Shown: positions 1 through 11,653 of the stretch, piece by piece
Layout of the letters: each line of letters begins with the position of its first letter
How positions within the stretch are numbered: position 1 is the stretch's first letter
Position numbers and translations under genes: made by a program
Assembly (NCBI GenBank): GCA_030562195.1
Contig: JAUJPP010000012.1
Span: forward strand, 6,882,001 to 6,946,000
Reading direction: 5' to 3'
Source: Nipponacmea schrenckii
Taxonomy: Eukaryota; Mollusca; Gastropoda; Lottiidae
Length of the DNA: 64,000 nt
Notes under the pieces: generated by a model
Databases searched by the model: none
Told to the model about the DNA's origin: nothing
What the model saw: the letters and a program-made list of their open reading frames with translations, nothing else

Positions 1-850
1 GGTGATAATAAAAATTTCAGCGAAATAAATTAACCCTTATACATATGCAATCTAATGGAACTGTATGAAAAACACTCGATTCCAACTAAAAGGCCATGTA
101 AAGTTCGATGTCCGCTGGCTTGGTTTTTATAGGTTTTACTTTAAAACGGTCACGGAATTCAATGAAAGTCTTCAGCGAAAAAATGGTGGTTTTAGCCCAT
201 CCCCTGTTTTTCAGACGATCTACTATCCTCTGGATATCTCCGCGTTACAGGACTGGATCGCCCCACCTACAATTGCAAAGGAAAGGTGACACATTGGTCA
301 GTAGTTAAGCATCGTTCGTAACTACATAATTTAATCATTAGGTTCATTTAGTCGGAATGCTGCGTCCGCGATAACATTTAACGTTCTGGTACGGACTGAG
401 CAATGAGATAAAATTAATGACACGCAGTGATCCAAAACAAAACTAGCAAACAGATCATGATAACCTAGTTCCGCGAAGAGCCCTTATTTATAACACAGTG
501 GTAATTTTACCAGTCGTCATGAAAATTTTTTTTTGTTTTTCTATAATTGACATCACCGCATTGCAGATAACCCCACGACTAAGGTTTCTGATATATTTAT
601 GTGCTGGTTCTGGAATAAAGGCATGTCTTCGAAAAAATTTCAAATTTCATCTTCTAATTGAGAGTTTTTACAATTGTTGAGAGAAACAATTCTATAAATT
701 GCATCATTCGAGGTAATTTATCAAATGGTTATCTGCATTCCATATCCCAAGTATCGAGTATAATCCCTAAATATTGGGCCTTCTGTTGTTTTTTGGAAAT
801 AGGCACACCTAATCTTTGAAACAAAAAGAACAATGACTTTATTGATGACT
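1..850 (-). mobile_element. Decayed DIRS-like (tyrosine-recombinase) retroelement
   Basis: Three fragments on the minus strand lie in the order expected for a DIRS-type element. At about 840-690 the reading resembles the end of a reverse transcriptase: an LGVPI motif, then YLGIILDT, then ME-x-R. A TAA stop interrupts it, after which LP-x-DKL-like residues continue. At about 410-350 the reading contains N-V-I-A-D-A-x-x-R-L-N, like the tail of an RNase H domain. At about 247-89 a roughly 50-residue stretch looks like the N-terminal core-binding domain of a tyrosine recombinase (IVDRLKNRGW near its start, ADIELYMAF near its end), closed by TAG. The order RT, RNase H, recombinase is typical of DIRS/Ngaro elements. 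Frames are broken, so it is a relic, and it runs off the left edge. Assignment rests on motif resemblance only. Confidence 0.5.
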
Positions 851-1257
851 TTAACATATCAATGAGTATATTAATAGCCATGTGTTTCGGGTTATTTGTT
901 TTTCTTGCGCGATTGATATTATTTCCGTAAGAATCTGTCTTTCTACGTCTCGCTAAATTGCACAACTGAAGAGTAGTTATTGTGGTGTACAGTAACATGT
1001 GGACCGAGTTTGTAACACAAGGAAAAATCATTTTAATACCGTCCAGAAGGCCTTTTTAAAATGAGGGAAAATAACTTTATGTGTGCTAATTCTGGAGGTA
1101 TGCCATTTTTTTGATAAATTGTGCCTTTGATTAGTATTTTGATGAGAACCCAGGTGGTCCATAACCTGATAGAGCCGAGTGGGTAAAAGACCAAAAGAGC
1201 GCACAATTATGTATCATCTGACAATCAGGGCGAATGGAAATGATGCTATTGAAATTG

Positions 1258-1510
1258 GGAGCCGTGGTGGCTCAGTGGGTTAGACGCTGCCCACTAACCT
1301 GGGTGTCCCGGGTTCAATCCCGATAAAGGTCGAGATTTACCTTTGGATTTTTCAGCCCGTTTTCCCCTGTTCAGTGATGTAGGTCAGAGGGAGTGACATG
1401 GACAAAAAAGCGTCTAGTCGTTCGGATGTTACAATAAACCGAGGCCCCATGTGCTACATGCTGTGCACATTAAAGATCCCTCGACAGTTGGAAATCGAAA
1501 AAGAGCAGGC
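1258..1510 (+). mobile_element. tRNA-derived SINE
   Basis: The head carries a perfect RNA polymerase III A box (TGGCTCAGTGGG, 1268-1279) and a B box (GGTTCAATCC, 1311-1320) spaced as in tRNA genes. There is no 3' acceptor strand complementary to the 5' end, so this is a SINE head and not a functional tRNA gene. The tRNA-unrelated body runs on to about 1510. The 3' limit is estimated, and I see no clear target-site duplication. Confidence 0.65.
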
Positions 1511-1786
1511 TAATGCCATTGTCCTGGCAAAATATCCTTCATAGAACACTTCATGGCGTTGCTCGTCTTCGTTAGCCCATAAGGTTCAGAAAAGTAGGAC
1601 GTAAAACTCTTCATTTTCTTTTTTGCTATTGAAATAACTACATATTTTTCGGCCATCCTGCAAATTTGGACCCTTGTTTCTAAAATAAGAAACACTTCAA
1701 AACGAAAAGCTGTGCTTAAACGACTTTTAACTGATGGCAAATTAATATTGGTGCGCTAATAAGTGGGAGCTGTTACATTTTCACGT

Positions 1787-2268
1787 TTAGGAACTCCTGG
1801 GGATCCTGTTCTTCTCTGTATTCTTTGTAATACTGCAATACAGAGTACCAGTGATGTTTTGACGCCAGGCGATGACTATCAGCAGTAAGTTGTACCTCCT
1901 TGAGGCAGTTGAAGGCTCTGTTGCGTTAGTTATCTCTTCTGGTACAGTTTCGTTAATGTTTTCGAATTCGACATGACTTGCGCCTACTTTCTCTGAAAAT
2001 TCTCTTGAAGAACTGAGAATCTGACGCTGGTTCTGTAAGGCTTCTAATGCGTCTTGTAGATTATCGATTTGCTCCACGCCTTTTTGGTGATTGATCTGGC
2101 ATCAATCGAAGAATTGTGTTCAACGTCTAGGCCAGGCCTTCTCAACAAACGGCGCACTAAAAAACTTTGACGCTCTTCAGTTTCTGTTACCAACGGTAAG
2201 ACTATATGAGCCTTTGATACATACGCCCAATATATGGGATCCTGGTGACTCGCCTTGACAGCCCCCAA
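1787..2268 (-). pseudogene. Possible broken coding remnant, gag-like position
   Basis: Two overlapping minus-strand frames (2268-2044 and 2077-1787) read as one protein-like segment interrupted by a single frameshift near 2070. The downstream part is predicted coiled coil, with heptad-like spacing of L and I followed by acidic residues. It lies upstream, in the same orientation, of the DIRS-like relic at 1-850, where a gag-type ORF could be expected, with the SINE lying between them. I do not recognise the protein. It could equally be chance ORFs. Confidence 0.2.
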
Positions 2269-2311
2269 CCCTCCACCTAATAATTCCCAGAAATACCACA
2301 GTTTACCCCTT

Positions 2312-2377
2312 CCACTTACATCCTACAAAATGAAGAGATAAGTGGCGCTGGTGCTTCAGGAAATTATCTTGATGCCT
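2312..2377 (+). repeat. Dispersed hairpin repeat, copy 1 (internally deleted)
   Basis: The copy begins with a CCACTTA/TAAGTGG inverted repeat around a loop of about 20 bases, followed by GGTGCTTCAGGAAATTATC. The same hairpin and tail occur at 12985-13086, and the tail recurs in reverse complement at 36380-36450. This copy lacks the spacer between hairpin and tail found in the others. The family is unidentified and is probably a short non-autonomous transposon. Confidence 0.55.
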
Positions 2378-2399
2378 ACGGATGCCTCTGGGTTTAATG

Positions 2400-5300
2400 T
2401 GGTGGTTTTTTGAGGTTCTGTTTTTGAGTATATTGAGTATACTAGTATATAGTCAACATTAATTTCACTTCCAGTTCCGGAATGCTGATGTTCTCCGATT
2501 TTATAATTTCTGACATATTCTTATCAGCATTAACATGTTTATTCGGTCCTTTCAGTGGCATTTCATGAACAATGTTTGTTTAGATTTATAAAATAAAGTA
2601 GGCTTCTACGACTGGGCAACGAGGCAGCAGATGCTGTTCAAGGTCGGTTTATGCTAATGTGAAGGTCAAAGATCAAACGGAATTTATAAATCTTCACTTA
2701 AAATAGTGGAAAACGGTATGCTTTTTAAATGTAACTTTAAGACGTAACGAAATGGCTCATATTTCACTATGATTTTGTCAGGATTTAAACAAGTTGGGCA
2801 TATTTAGCACGAAATGCATTATTTATAAAATGCTTCAAATCTTTTGTTATCAATGATCTTAGCAGACAGTGTCTCAATGTGTGGTGTAAGTAGATAAAAT
2901 TTATATTCTCTATCAAATGCGACCACTGCAATGATTGATCACCAGAGGTTTTAAATGAAATTGTGGATGTACTGATGATAGTGAAGATTATTCGAAAGGT
3001 GGCTATTGCAGTCAATGTAGAAGAGGGAGACGGAGTTCATAATAACTTAAAATTGTGCAGATGTGTTTAAAGATAACCACTCTTGTACACATTAATGGGA
3101 ATTAATTAATCATGTCATGATACAAAATAGACCACAGTTAAATTACTGTTATAAAAGGTTGTCGAGAAGTAATAACATAACGATTAGCGGGTATTACAGT
3201 ATTGACATATCAACTCAATCATAATAATTGACAGTAAGACTGTACAGGAGCATGTCACTGTTATCCGATATTAATAATACTTGAAGTACGTGTACAATAT
3301 ATATGATCCTGGGTAATTAGTGCGTTGAGTTGGCACAGATTGGTATAATGCAATCCAACGTCCCGATGACTTTTGAAAGGGTTCCAAATAATTTTAATTC
3401 CTAGAATTCTTTAGTAAATGGTAAGGAAGAAAATGTCAAATATATAAGAATTTTTCTTGAAATAAAACTCAGGTCGAGCTCACAAATAAAGGATAATGTT
3501 ATGCTTATAGTTGGGAAAATTTGTGACAGATCAACAGCAATTCTACTCTGTTTATGTAGGCCTAAAGAAATTATATATAGAGAAGGAAATTTGTACGTTG
3601 TTACCAAGGTTACGCAAATAAGATTTAATACTATACTAGTACTTATAAGAGAACATTGACACAAGGAACGGTGCTATAAAATCATTAGAGTCAATAAATC
3701 AAAAGCTATCAAAGACGATAGAAATTGCATCCAAACGTGAATCGATAACTTATATAACTTATTGACAACATTTACTTAATTGACCTATATACAATGTAGG
3801 TTAAACTATTCCTTTCAAACAGAGAACCTATCGACCAAGCCATTGTTCAGGCTATGTTATCATTGATTTTATCAGGTCCTTTCACTTCCTGTCTTCATTG
3901 TATTTAACAAGTTGCTACAAATCCAGCAGCTAACTAGCTTATTAACGCCTCAAACACACAACAATTTACTGACAGAAACATTGATCTGAAAGAAATCGGA
4001 GATAAATTTCCCATTTGCCAGGTCTGATCGTTAAGTCTGAATAATTTACTATTCAGAAACTACTTCAAGTCTTAATAGATGAAGTATAGCATTTGGAATA
4101 CTATAGTAGGAACTGGTTGATTTTAAAAGGATTGTTGGATGTCTGTGTATGCTCATCTAACTCTCAATTACTATTTACAGAAGCTATTTGAGCCTTAAAC
4201 GGCTATACATTAATGTAAGCAGGGAAGGTTTTCTTAATCTATGGAAATAAGATATTCTCATGGCCTTGAATAGCTTTAATACGCATTAAGTGTGCAAACA
4301 GAAATGCCTGCAGTGACCTTGTCTGATAAGCAATGTTACATCATAACACACACATTGACATATACAGTAGAGGTCATCCTTTTGGATTATTAAAGTCGAT
4401 CCAGTTGTGAGTTGGTATGGAGAATCAAATAAATATTAGACAAATCTGACAATTTAATTTTTATATCATTCATGGAAAGAAAGCAAAATCCACGATAGAA
4501 AAAACTTAACATCGGATATGTAGCTATAGCTATTTCATATTTTTACTCATTATGTCTGTAATGACCCAGATGAATATTATATATATTTGAAATTTATTAT
4601 AGATAGATATTGATCTGCGCAACGTAGTTATCAAAAGTTGTAACACGAATGGATTATTAGCGCAACATTCTGTAATCTCCACTACACCTGCCTCTTTACA
4701 TCAATACCTTTCTATGATAAATTTCAAATTATCTAAGCATTTAGATTAATTAAAGCGATGTTTGAAAGATTATATGAGTAACTGTGTGTTGATAAAGGCC
4801 TCTTAAGCGGCGTAATTAATTCCCAAATTCGTGAATAAAGGCAGTAGAGTTTAGTCAATTACAAGCGCCGCTTAATCTATGTCAGGTACCCATAAAAACC
4901 GTTTGCCCATTGCACTTACAGAGAGCTGAAGATTTAGATTGGTACTCATTACTGGTTTAAAAACGTTGAAAATTGAAAACAATTTAACTGTTTCATAAAA
5001 GATTGTTATTCCTTTGTAAAAGCTATGTACATACAAAATATTTGACAAACATGTGAATTGGATAAAAAAAAAATCATACAATAGCCATCAATTTAGTTGA
5101 TAGGCCTAATGTACAAATTACAGATATTTAATTTATAAACATTTTTATTTTTAGTTAATATATTGGCAATGTTTTAGGGAATTGAGAGGCCTATTCCAAA
5201 TGGCTATAAATATGGGCATTGTTAAGGGGTTGGAGAGGCTATATTCAAAAGGTTGTACCGGCATTGTTTTGGGCTATATTCCATAGTATGTAATATTGCC

Positions 5301-7250
5301 ATGGGTTGATAGTCCAAAAGAAGAATTTGAAACTTGCATATAATCGCAGATTTCGAAAGGAAAATTTGTTATGATATAAATAATAATATCGCAAGGTTCA
5401 ATGGGAGATTTTTCATTCATTTTCAAATTTTCATTGCTAATACGATCTCGTGCAGTGTTAGTGTTGGTACACTATATAGTCACAAGTTCACTGTACTAAT
5501 TGCATTTACTCATAACTAAATTTCACGTTCGGTTTCAAGATGCTAATGGACCATTTTTTTTAAACTTTACTAATTAACGCCGTAAAGATGTACTTATCAT
5601 TGCTATAGATGTTTATTAATTATTGTCCTAGCTGTGTATTAATTATTGTCTTAGAGGTTTACTGGTTGTTGTCCTAAAAGTTTATTGGCTTGTTGCTCCC
5701 TTATAAAGTCAGTCTGCCCCCTATTTGTACCCCTAGTTCCAGGAGGCTGGCTCCGCCACTGACTAACGACCATGTACACGTTTTACTGTGTTCATTTTCC
5801 GGCATATATATATATATATATAATATCAAGATATCTTAAATGACTGAGATTATATCAATGCCATAAAATAATACTTACTTCCGGACCGAAACGAGTTTGA
5901 TATTGAAAGGCATCTGCCTCTTGGAAACAGGATCAAATTTCATCAGACCAAGCTTCAGAATTCATTAACAGTCTTATTATCTGAAATATACAAAATCGAG
6001 ACAAAAACCGTCTGCAAGGTCAGAATTGATTAAAGTCTGGGGAATTCAATAAGCATGAAATCTTTGGAGTCAAATTGGTTTCATAGAAGAAAATTGATAT
6101 AAAGGATGAAGCAAATATCAGGTTTGTTGGATTACATTCGAAACTGTTGAATATTGTTCTGTGTTTTAAAAATACTCTCTGAAAATCATTCGTTGAAAAA
6201 TTAATGGTACCGTTGATCTTATGGCCCGCTATATTATAAAAGTAATGTTTAGTAGCGGAAAATATGATATAGGCGTAGAATAATGTTAAAACCCATAATA
6301 GAGACAAGTGTGATTTGATAAACGACCCAACTGTGATGATATAACATTTCGGGATAACTGTGCTTTGAAACATTAAATTCGACCTGACATGGCTTTGTAC
6401 TTCCTACGGTTTTTGTTGAGCTACAGGCCATTCATTTTATTTCTGATATGTGATTTGGTCTCCAAATTTAGTTCAAAGTTCAAAGAAAGGGCACAACGAA
6501 GTGTGAGCTACTTCTGACCTTTAATTACTAGTAAATCATTGGTGCGTATTAACAGCTTTGTTTAAACCATAACCCACTCGATTGGCGTTGCTGAAAAGTC
6601 ATATGTGGATGAATATTTTGATATTTTGTATTTCATTATCATTGAAACTCAAAAACAAGTGTAAACGTAGGATTAGAATATTTTTTAGCTTTGTCATTGT
6701 TTAACGTACCTCTTGAATCCAAATTAAGTTTTATCAAAATATATTGCAGCGCAATCAGAACACAGTAATGGTTGTTAGGTTTTTTTATTTTTGGGATAGG
6801 GTGGGGTTGGGTGAGCGGGTGAAGATAGCGGTTTGTTCGAGGTATTTCAATTGTATAGCGTGACTTACGAATGTTGATGAAACTAATTTGAAAGAAAACT
6901 GTATTCAGTCACAATGAGGCCACCATTTTCGTCCTTTAATTATCTTCAATTCAACATGGAATTAAAAAGAAAACAGGAAGCCAAGAGATGTAGCTCACGG
7001 CGCTATGGTGTTATAACTACGGAATCATAATTGGTTTAGTGCTGTATTAACTCTCTTCTGACACTAGCCACCTGAAGCTCTCTATGATAGAGTATGAAAA
7101 GTGGAATAATCGACGAATATATTACTGATATTGAGAAGAAAACGATTATTCCGACGGTAAAAAAAAACTTAACATATACGTCGGTAAATAAGTTCAAAAG
7201 CTAACACCATAATATCCAATAATCAGTATTGACAGACTTTAGTCCGATAT
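2400..7250. other. Intergenic, no gene recognised
   Basis: This AT-rich stretch has only short ORFs that lack recognisable domains or codon structure. It contains a (TA)n microsatellite near 5806-5822 and two TAGGCCTA palindromes (3557-3564, 5101-5108). I see no gene. Confidence 0.5.
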
Positions 7251-7259
7251 AACATTAAT

Positions 7260-7965
7260 GTCTGTCTGGCCACTACCAATAATGTCTTTTTAGTCACTAC
7301 CACAAATGTCCGTTTAGTCACCAGAAAATTTCGGTACCACTAATAAAGACTGATATGTCAATACCACTAAAGTTTGATATTTCAATACCACTAATAAAGA
7401 TTGATATTTCAATACCATTAATAAAGACTGATAATTCAATACCACCAATACAGACTGATATTTCAATACCACTAAAGTTTGATATTTCAATACCACTTAT
7501 CAAGATTGATATTTCAATACCACTAAAAACTGATATTTCAATACCACCAATAAAGACTGATATTTCAATACCACTAAAGTTTGATATTTCAATACCATTA
7601 ATAAAGATTGATATTTCAATACCACTAATAAAAACTGATATTTCAATACCACTAATAAAGACTGATATTTCAATTACACTAATAAAAACTGATATTTTAA
7701 TACCACCAATAAAAAATTGATATTTCAATACCATTTATAAAGACTGATATTTCAATACCACTAATAAAGACTGATATTTCAATACCACTAATAAAGACTG
7801 ATATTTCAATACCACTAATAAAGACTGATATTTCAATACCATTAATAAAGACTGATATTTCAATACCACTAATAAAGACTGATATTTCAATACCACTAAT
7901 AAAGACTTGTATTTCAAAACCACTAATAAAGACTGGTATTTCATTACACAAATGTCTGATATTCC
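7260..7965. repeat. Minisatellite of interleaved 27-bp and 24-bp units
   Basis: More than 20 copies of a unit consisting of TACCACTAATAAAGACTGAT plus ATTTCAA are arranged head to tail. They are interleaved in the left half with a 24-bp variant (TACCACTAAAGTTTGATATT plus TCAA). The right half (from about 7735) is nearly homogeneous 27-bp units and the left half is diverged. A different repeat of about 25 bp, carrying GTCACTACCA, flanks the left end (7260-7325). Because almost all units are multiples of 3, both strands stay open for long stretches. One 28-bp unit near 7705 breaks the frame on both strands. Confidence 0.9.
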
Positions 7966-8070
7966 AATATTTCTAACGTTTTAAGGGCCCGTGATCACAA
8001 TATAGTGATATGGTTATAAATGTTGTTAATAAATCTGCAACATTAGCCTACATGACCATACGATGTCTGA

Positions 8071-8913
8071 TACCTTAAGATCATCGGAATGATTTAATGG
8101 AGGGGGATCGTTGCCAAAGTCAAACTTGAATTTAAGGCCTCAATTTTACAGTCATATTTCAACATTGCACATGTACGAAATTGTAAGCAATCATTTAGGC
8201 ACACTTTTGTAAGCACACCTCATTTAGACACAGTACTTTAGGCACACGGTCAGATAAGCACTTGTCATTAAGGCAAAGCCATTTAGGCACTCTTTCAATT
8301 AGGCACATACTAAACAAAGGCACACCCTTTTTAGGCACACTACAATTCGGCACACTGTCATTTAGGCACTGTCATTTAGGCACATCTCCAACAGGGCACA
8401 CCTTCAATTAGGCACATATTCAATTGGGCACACATATATTCGGAATATGAAGTCTAAATGACTGTGTGCCGAATTTTAGTGTGTCTAAATGAGTATTTGT
8501 CTAAAGTGTGCCTTAAACGCTGTGCCTGAATAAAACTGTGCCCAAATGACATGTGCTTATCTGACCGTGTGCCTAAATAAAGTGTGCCTAAAATACTGTG
8601 TCTTAATTAGGTGTTCTTAAAAAATGTGTGCCTAAATGACAGTGAACCGTACATAATACACCTTTCTAAAATCAACCACAGAGATATTCATAGAGAGAAA
8701 GTTTAAATGTTGACTGCTGTGAAATAAACTTTGAAAAGTAAACTATGAACATTTGTAATTACTTTGTAATAAGTAGATTGACTTGTTGAATTTAGAAAGG
8801 TGAATTTTGTACTTGTGTCGTGTTGAAATATGACTTTGGCCTTGATTTCAAGTTTGACTTTGTGAATACTTCTGGCAACAATCCCCCTCGATATGATATG
8901 ACCTTGGTAGACT
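8071..8913. mobile_element. Foldback element with TAGGCACA subrepeat arms
   Basis: The outer arms are imperfect inverted repeats. The left arm, 8071-8182 (AGGGGGATCGTTGCC, then CAAAGTCAAACTTGA), matches the reverse complement of the right arm, 8802-8913. Inside, 8191-8440 holds many degenerate copies of TTTAGGCACACT, and 8455-8640 holds the same motif in reverse complement (AGTGTGCCTAAAT). The whole is therefore a large imperfect palindrome centred near 8445. This is the architecture of foldback transposons, with long inverted repeats built of short subrepeats. There is no coding capacity. Confidence 0.75.
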
Positions 8914-9551
8914 GTTCTATGAACATGTGAAAATGCTGGCAGGCTGATATCGTACCCTCGTTAATTTAAGATGGGTCACGAAAACCCTTTTTATTAAGTT
9001 ATTTTAATCTTACGATAAAAAAAAATACATTATATCATGATCACAGCGATTCTCATCAAGAAAGAGCGATTTCTCGTGATCGAAAAGGAAATTGAAGTAT
9101 TAAATATTTGTGTTTTTATCAACGATATCCTATTAGTTCTAAATGGTGTAGCGATTAGTGGTAGGTTATATTCATAGCCTTTTGGCGTCGTGTAGGGTAT
9201 ACTGGCTTGACATTTTGTCCAATAACAAACGACTTTTTCTTGTCTGGAATGATAAAATGATTTTCTAAGCAGTCTTCAGACAATATTGTCTGCGTCACAA
9301 GTTCAATCACATTTGATATTCATAGCTTTTTTGAAATTGTTGATCATTCGTTATGAAATGTTTCAGTGCAAATCTTAACCTTGAATTATGTTTGTATTAC
9401 GCGTGATATACAATATTTGCACATTATTGCAAGGGGTCATCACAACATGGTCTATAATTGCATTCGATATGCTTTCATAAAGCTTAGATATTTCTTTTTT
9501 ATAAACAGTAATTTATAAACAAATTGAAATCGATTGGGCAACAGGCTAATA

Positions 9552-9605
9552 GCCTATATAAGCCCTCTCGAGCTTAGATATTGGAACAACGGGCTTATAT
9601 AAGGC
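9552..9605. repeat. Short inverted repeat
   Basis: GCCTATATAAGCCC at 9552-9565 is complemented by GGGCTTATATAAGGC at 9591-9605 with one inserted base, giving a 14-bp stem and a loop of about 25 bases. It lies about 370 bp upstream of the monoamine oxidase start. Its function is unknown. Confidence 0.55.
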
Positions 9606-9894
9606 AAAGATATAGGTCAATAAGCAGAAAGCAAAATGGAAATATCAATTGTGTATCTTTAAATGTCTACACGATAAAACTTGGATAGGAGAATAAGTCT
9701 AGCAAGAGATTTGATAACATGTTGATAGTTTAGCCAAATCGATTGAAATTCCCAGCTGCCTGTCTACTATACAGAGCTATATAGTATATCACGTGACTTG
9801 GGTAAGACGCGCTGTTCGACTGTGTAGTGGTTTAGCCAATATAACTAGACCTATACATTAACCAGAATTTCCCAGTTGTGAGTTGTAGTTAAAT

Positions 9895-9912
9895 AGAATA
9901 TATAATATATGC
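9895..9912 (+). promoter_or_regulatory. Possible TATA-like element of the monoamine oxidase gene
   Basis: TATAATATAT lies about 65-75 bp upstream of the start codon, a reasonable distance for a short 5' leader. In such AT-rich DNA chance TATA-like strings are common. The upstream CAG at about 9952 could instead be a 5'-UTR splice acceptor. Confidence 0.25.
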
Positions 9913-9973
9913 GGTGATCATACTGTAGTATACATTTTGAGTACAAATACAGGAATCGGCTACATTAGACAAA

Positions 9974-11539
9974 ATGGCCTCCAAAAACCAACAAGTAGAC
10001 GTAATAGTTGTTGGAGGTGGATTAAGTGGCTTGTCCGCTGCGAAACTACTCAAAGAAAAGGGACTAAGTGTTTTGTTGTTAGAGGCTCGTGACCGTGTCG
10101 GTGGTAGAACATTTACAGTTCACAACGACAAAGTTAAATATGTGGATCTCGGTGGGGCCTATCTTGGTCCAACTCAAAACCGTTTGTTGCGTATGGCCAG
10201 AGAATTTGGCGTTGAAACATTTCTGACGAACGAAAAGGAAGACATTATTTATCATGTGAATGGCCGTAGTAGACGATTTAGAGGAACCTTTCCTCCTGTC
10301 GGTGGATTCTTTGCTTGGATGGATATGAACAATTTGTTTCGTACGATGGATAAAATGGGGGAGGAGATTCCTTTAAATGCTCCATGGAAAGCACCACATG
10401 CTGAAGAATGGGATAAAATGACAATGCAACAGTTTTTTGATAAACATGTTTGCACAAAAAGAGCCATGAATTTTGTTCAAGAATTTGTTAAGCTGAACGT
10501 TACTTCTGAGCCATACGAGTCCTCTCTTTTATGGTTTTTATGGTATGTTGCTCAATGTGGTGGCACAGATAGAATTTTCTCCACGACAAATGGTGGACAG
10601 GAAAGGAAATTTGTGGGTGGATCGCAACAAATCAGTATTTGTATTGCCGACAAATTAGGTAAAGATTGTGTATTTTTAGAAAGACCAGTGAGTAAAATAC
10701 AACAAGATCAAAATGGTGTAATTGTTACGGACCACCATGGTAATAATTATAGTGGAAAGTATGTCATTATAGCTACCCCCCTTCCTCTTCAAAATAAAAT
10801 CATGTATGAACCACCACTTCCCGGGTTACGTAACCAATTGATACAGAGAATACCAATGGGTTCTGTTATTAAAACATTTATGTACTATAAAAGACCATTC
10901 TGGAGAGAAAAGGGGTTGTGTGGTTCTGCAGGTATTGATGATGAGGGCCAACCTATTGGATTTTGTTTAGATCACGTCCACCATGATGGCACAAAGCCTG
11001 CGTTGATGGGATTTATTCTTGCTGATAAAGCTAGGAAATATATTGAAATGACGAGAGAAGAAAGGAAAATTAAAATTGCTCAATTGTATGCCAAAGTATT
11101 TGAGAGTGAAGAAGGTCTTCATCCAGTCCATTATGAAGAGAAGAACTGGATGGAAGAACAGTGGTCTGGTGGATGTTATACAGCCATGATGCCACCTGGG
11201 TTCTTAACCAATTTTGGTAAAGAAATTCGTCGACCAGTTGGAAGATTGTATTTTGCTGGAACAGAAACAGCAACTCAATGGTCAGGTTATATGGAAGGGG
11301 CCATTCAAGCTGGAGAGAGGTCTGCTCGGGAAATTATGTTCGCAATGGGTCGACTTCCGGCCAATCAAATCTATGTGGATGAACCTGAAGATCAAGAAAT
11401 TAAACCAAGGCCGTTTGAAAAGACATTTTTAGAAAACAACGCCCCCTCTATTCCTGGATTTTTGCGTTTAATGACATTTACTACTTTATTGTCTGGTATT
11501 ACTGCTGGTGCTTTCTTCTATCATAAACATGTCAAGTAA
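9974..11539 (+). CDS. MAO: Monoamine oxidase, intronless CDS
   Basis: This 521-residue flavin amine oxidase deaminates biogenic amines at the outer mitochondrial membrane. The N-terminal FAD-binding Rossmann fold has VVGGGLSGLSAA (about 12-23) and an EARDRVGGRT segment. The catalytic lysine is K300 (GSVIK). The cysteine that carries covalent FAD is C401 (SGGCY), and the aromatic cage is Y402 and Y439 (WSGYMEGA). The C-terminus has a hydrophobic anchor (about 496-516) followed by HKHVK, as in MAO tail anchors. Length matches animal MAO-A/B. By alignment to the vertebrate enzymes from memory, the gate positions read F202 (Phe as in MAO-A) and F330 (at the MAO-B Tyr position), so it is neither subtype. 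The CDS is one exon, whereas vertebrate MAO genes have many, and an A-rich tract follows 115 bp after the stop. An intact frame and complete active site indicate a functional gene. Confidence 0.95.
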   Translation: MASKNQQVDVIVVGGGLSGLSAAKLLKEKGLSVLLLEARDRVGGRTFTVHNDKVKYVDLGGAYLGPTQNRLLRMAREFGVETFLTNEKEDIIYHVNGRSRRFRGTFPPVGGFFAWMDMNNLFRTMDKMGEEIPLNAPWKAPHAEEWDKMTMQQFFDKHVCTKRAMNFVQEFVKLNVTSEPYESSLLWFLWYVAQCGGTDRIFSTTNGGQERKFVGGSQQISICIADKLGKDCVFLERPVSKIQQDQNGVIVTDHHGNNYSGKYVIIATPLPLQNKIMYEPPLPGLRNQLIQRIPMGSVIKTFMYYKRPFWREKGLCGSAGIDDEGQPIGFCLDHVHHDGTKPALMGFILADKARKYIEMTREERKIKIAQLYAKVFESEEGLHPVHYEEKNWMEEQWSGGCYTAMMPPGFLTNFGKEIRRPVGRLYFAGTETATQWSGYMEGAIQAGERSAREIMFAMGRLPANQIYVDEPEDQEIKPRPFEKTFLENNAPSIPGFLRLMTFTTLLSGITAGAFFYHKHVK

Positions 11540-11653
11540 ATTGGGGTTTTATTCTTCTTTAACCAGTTTCAACTAATTTTCATTTTTATTTGTTTTATCA
11601 GATAGCCACAATAATATTTAACAATATATATTTGTAATTATGTAATGAATTTT

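Noticed and set aside
1258..1332. tRNA gene
   Set aside because: A and B boxes are good but the 3' acceptor strand does not pair with the 5' end and a SINE-like body follows.
6020..6373. 117-residue ORF on the minus strand
   Set aside because: No recognisable domain, hydrophobic and AT-driven composition. An overlapping second frame is equally open.
7318..7951. Ile/Ser-rich proteins encoded by long ORFs on both strands
   Set aside because: They are translations of the 24/27-bp minisatellite and stay open only because the unit length is a multiple of three. One 28-bp unit breaks the frames.
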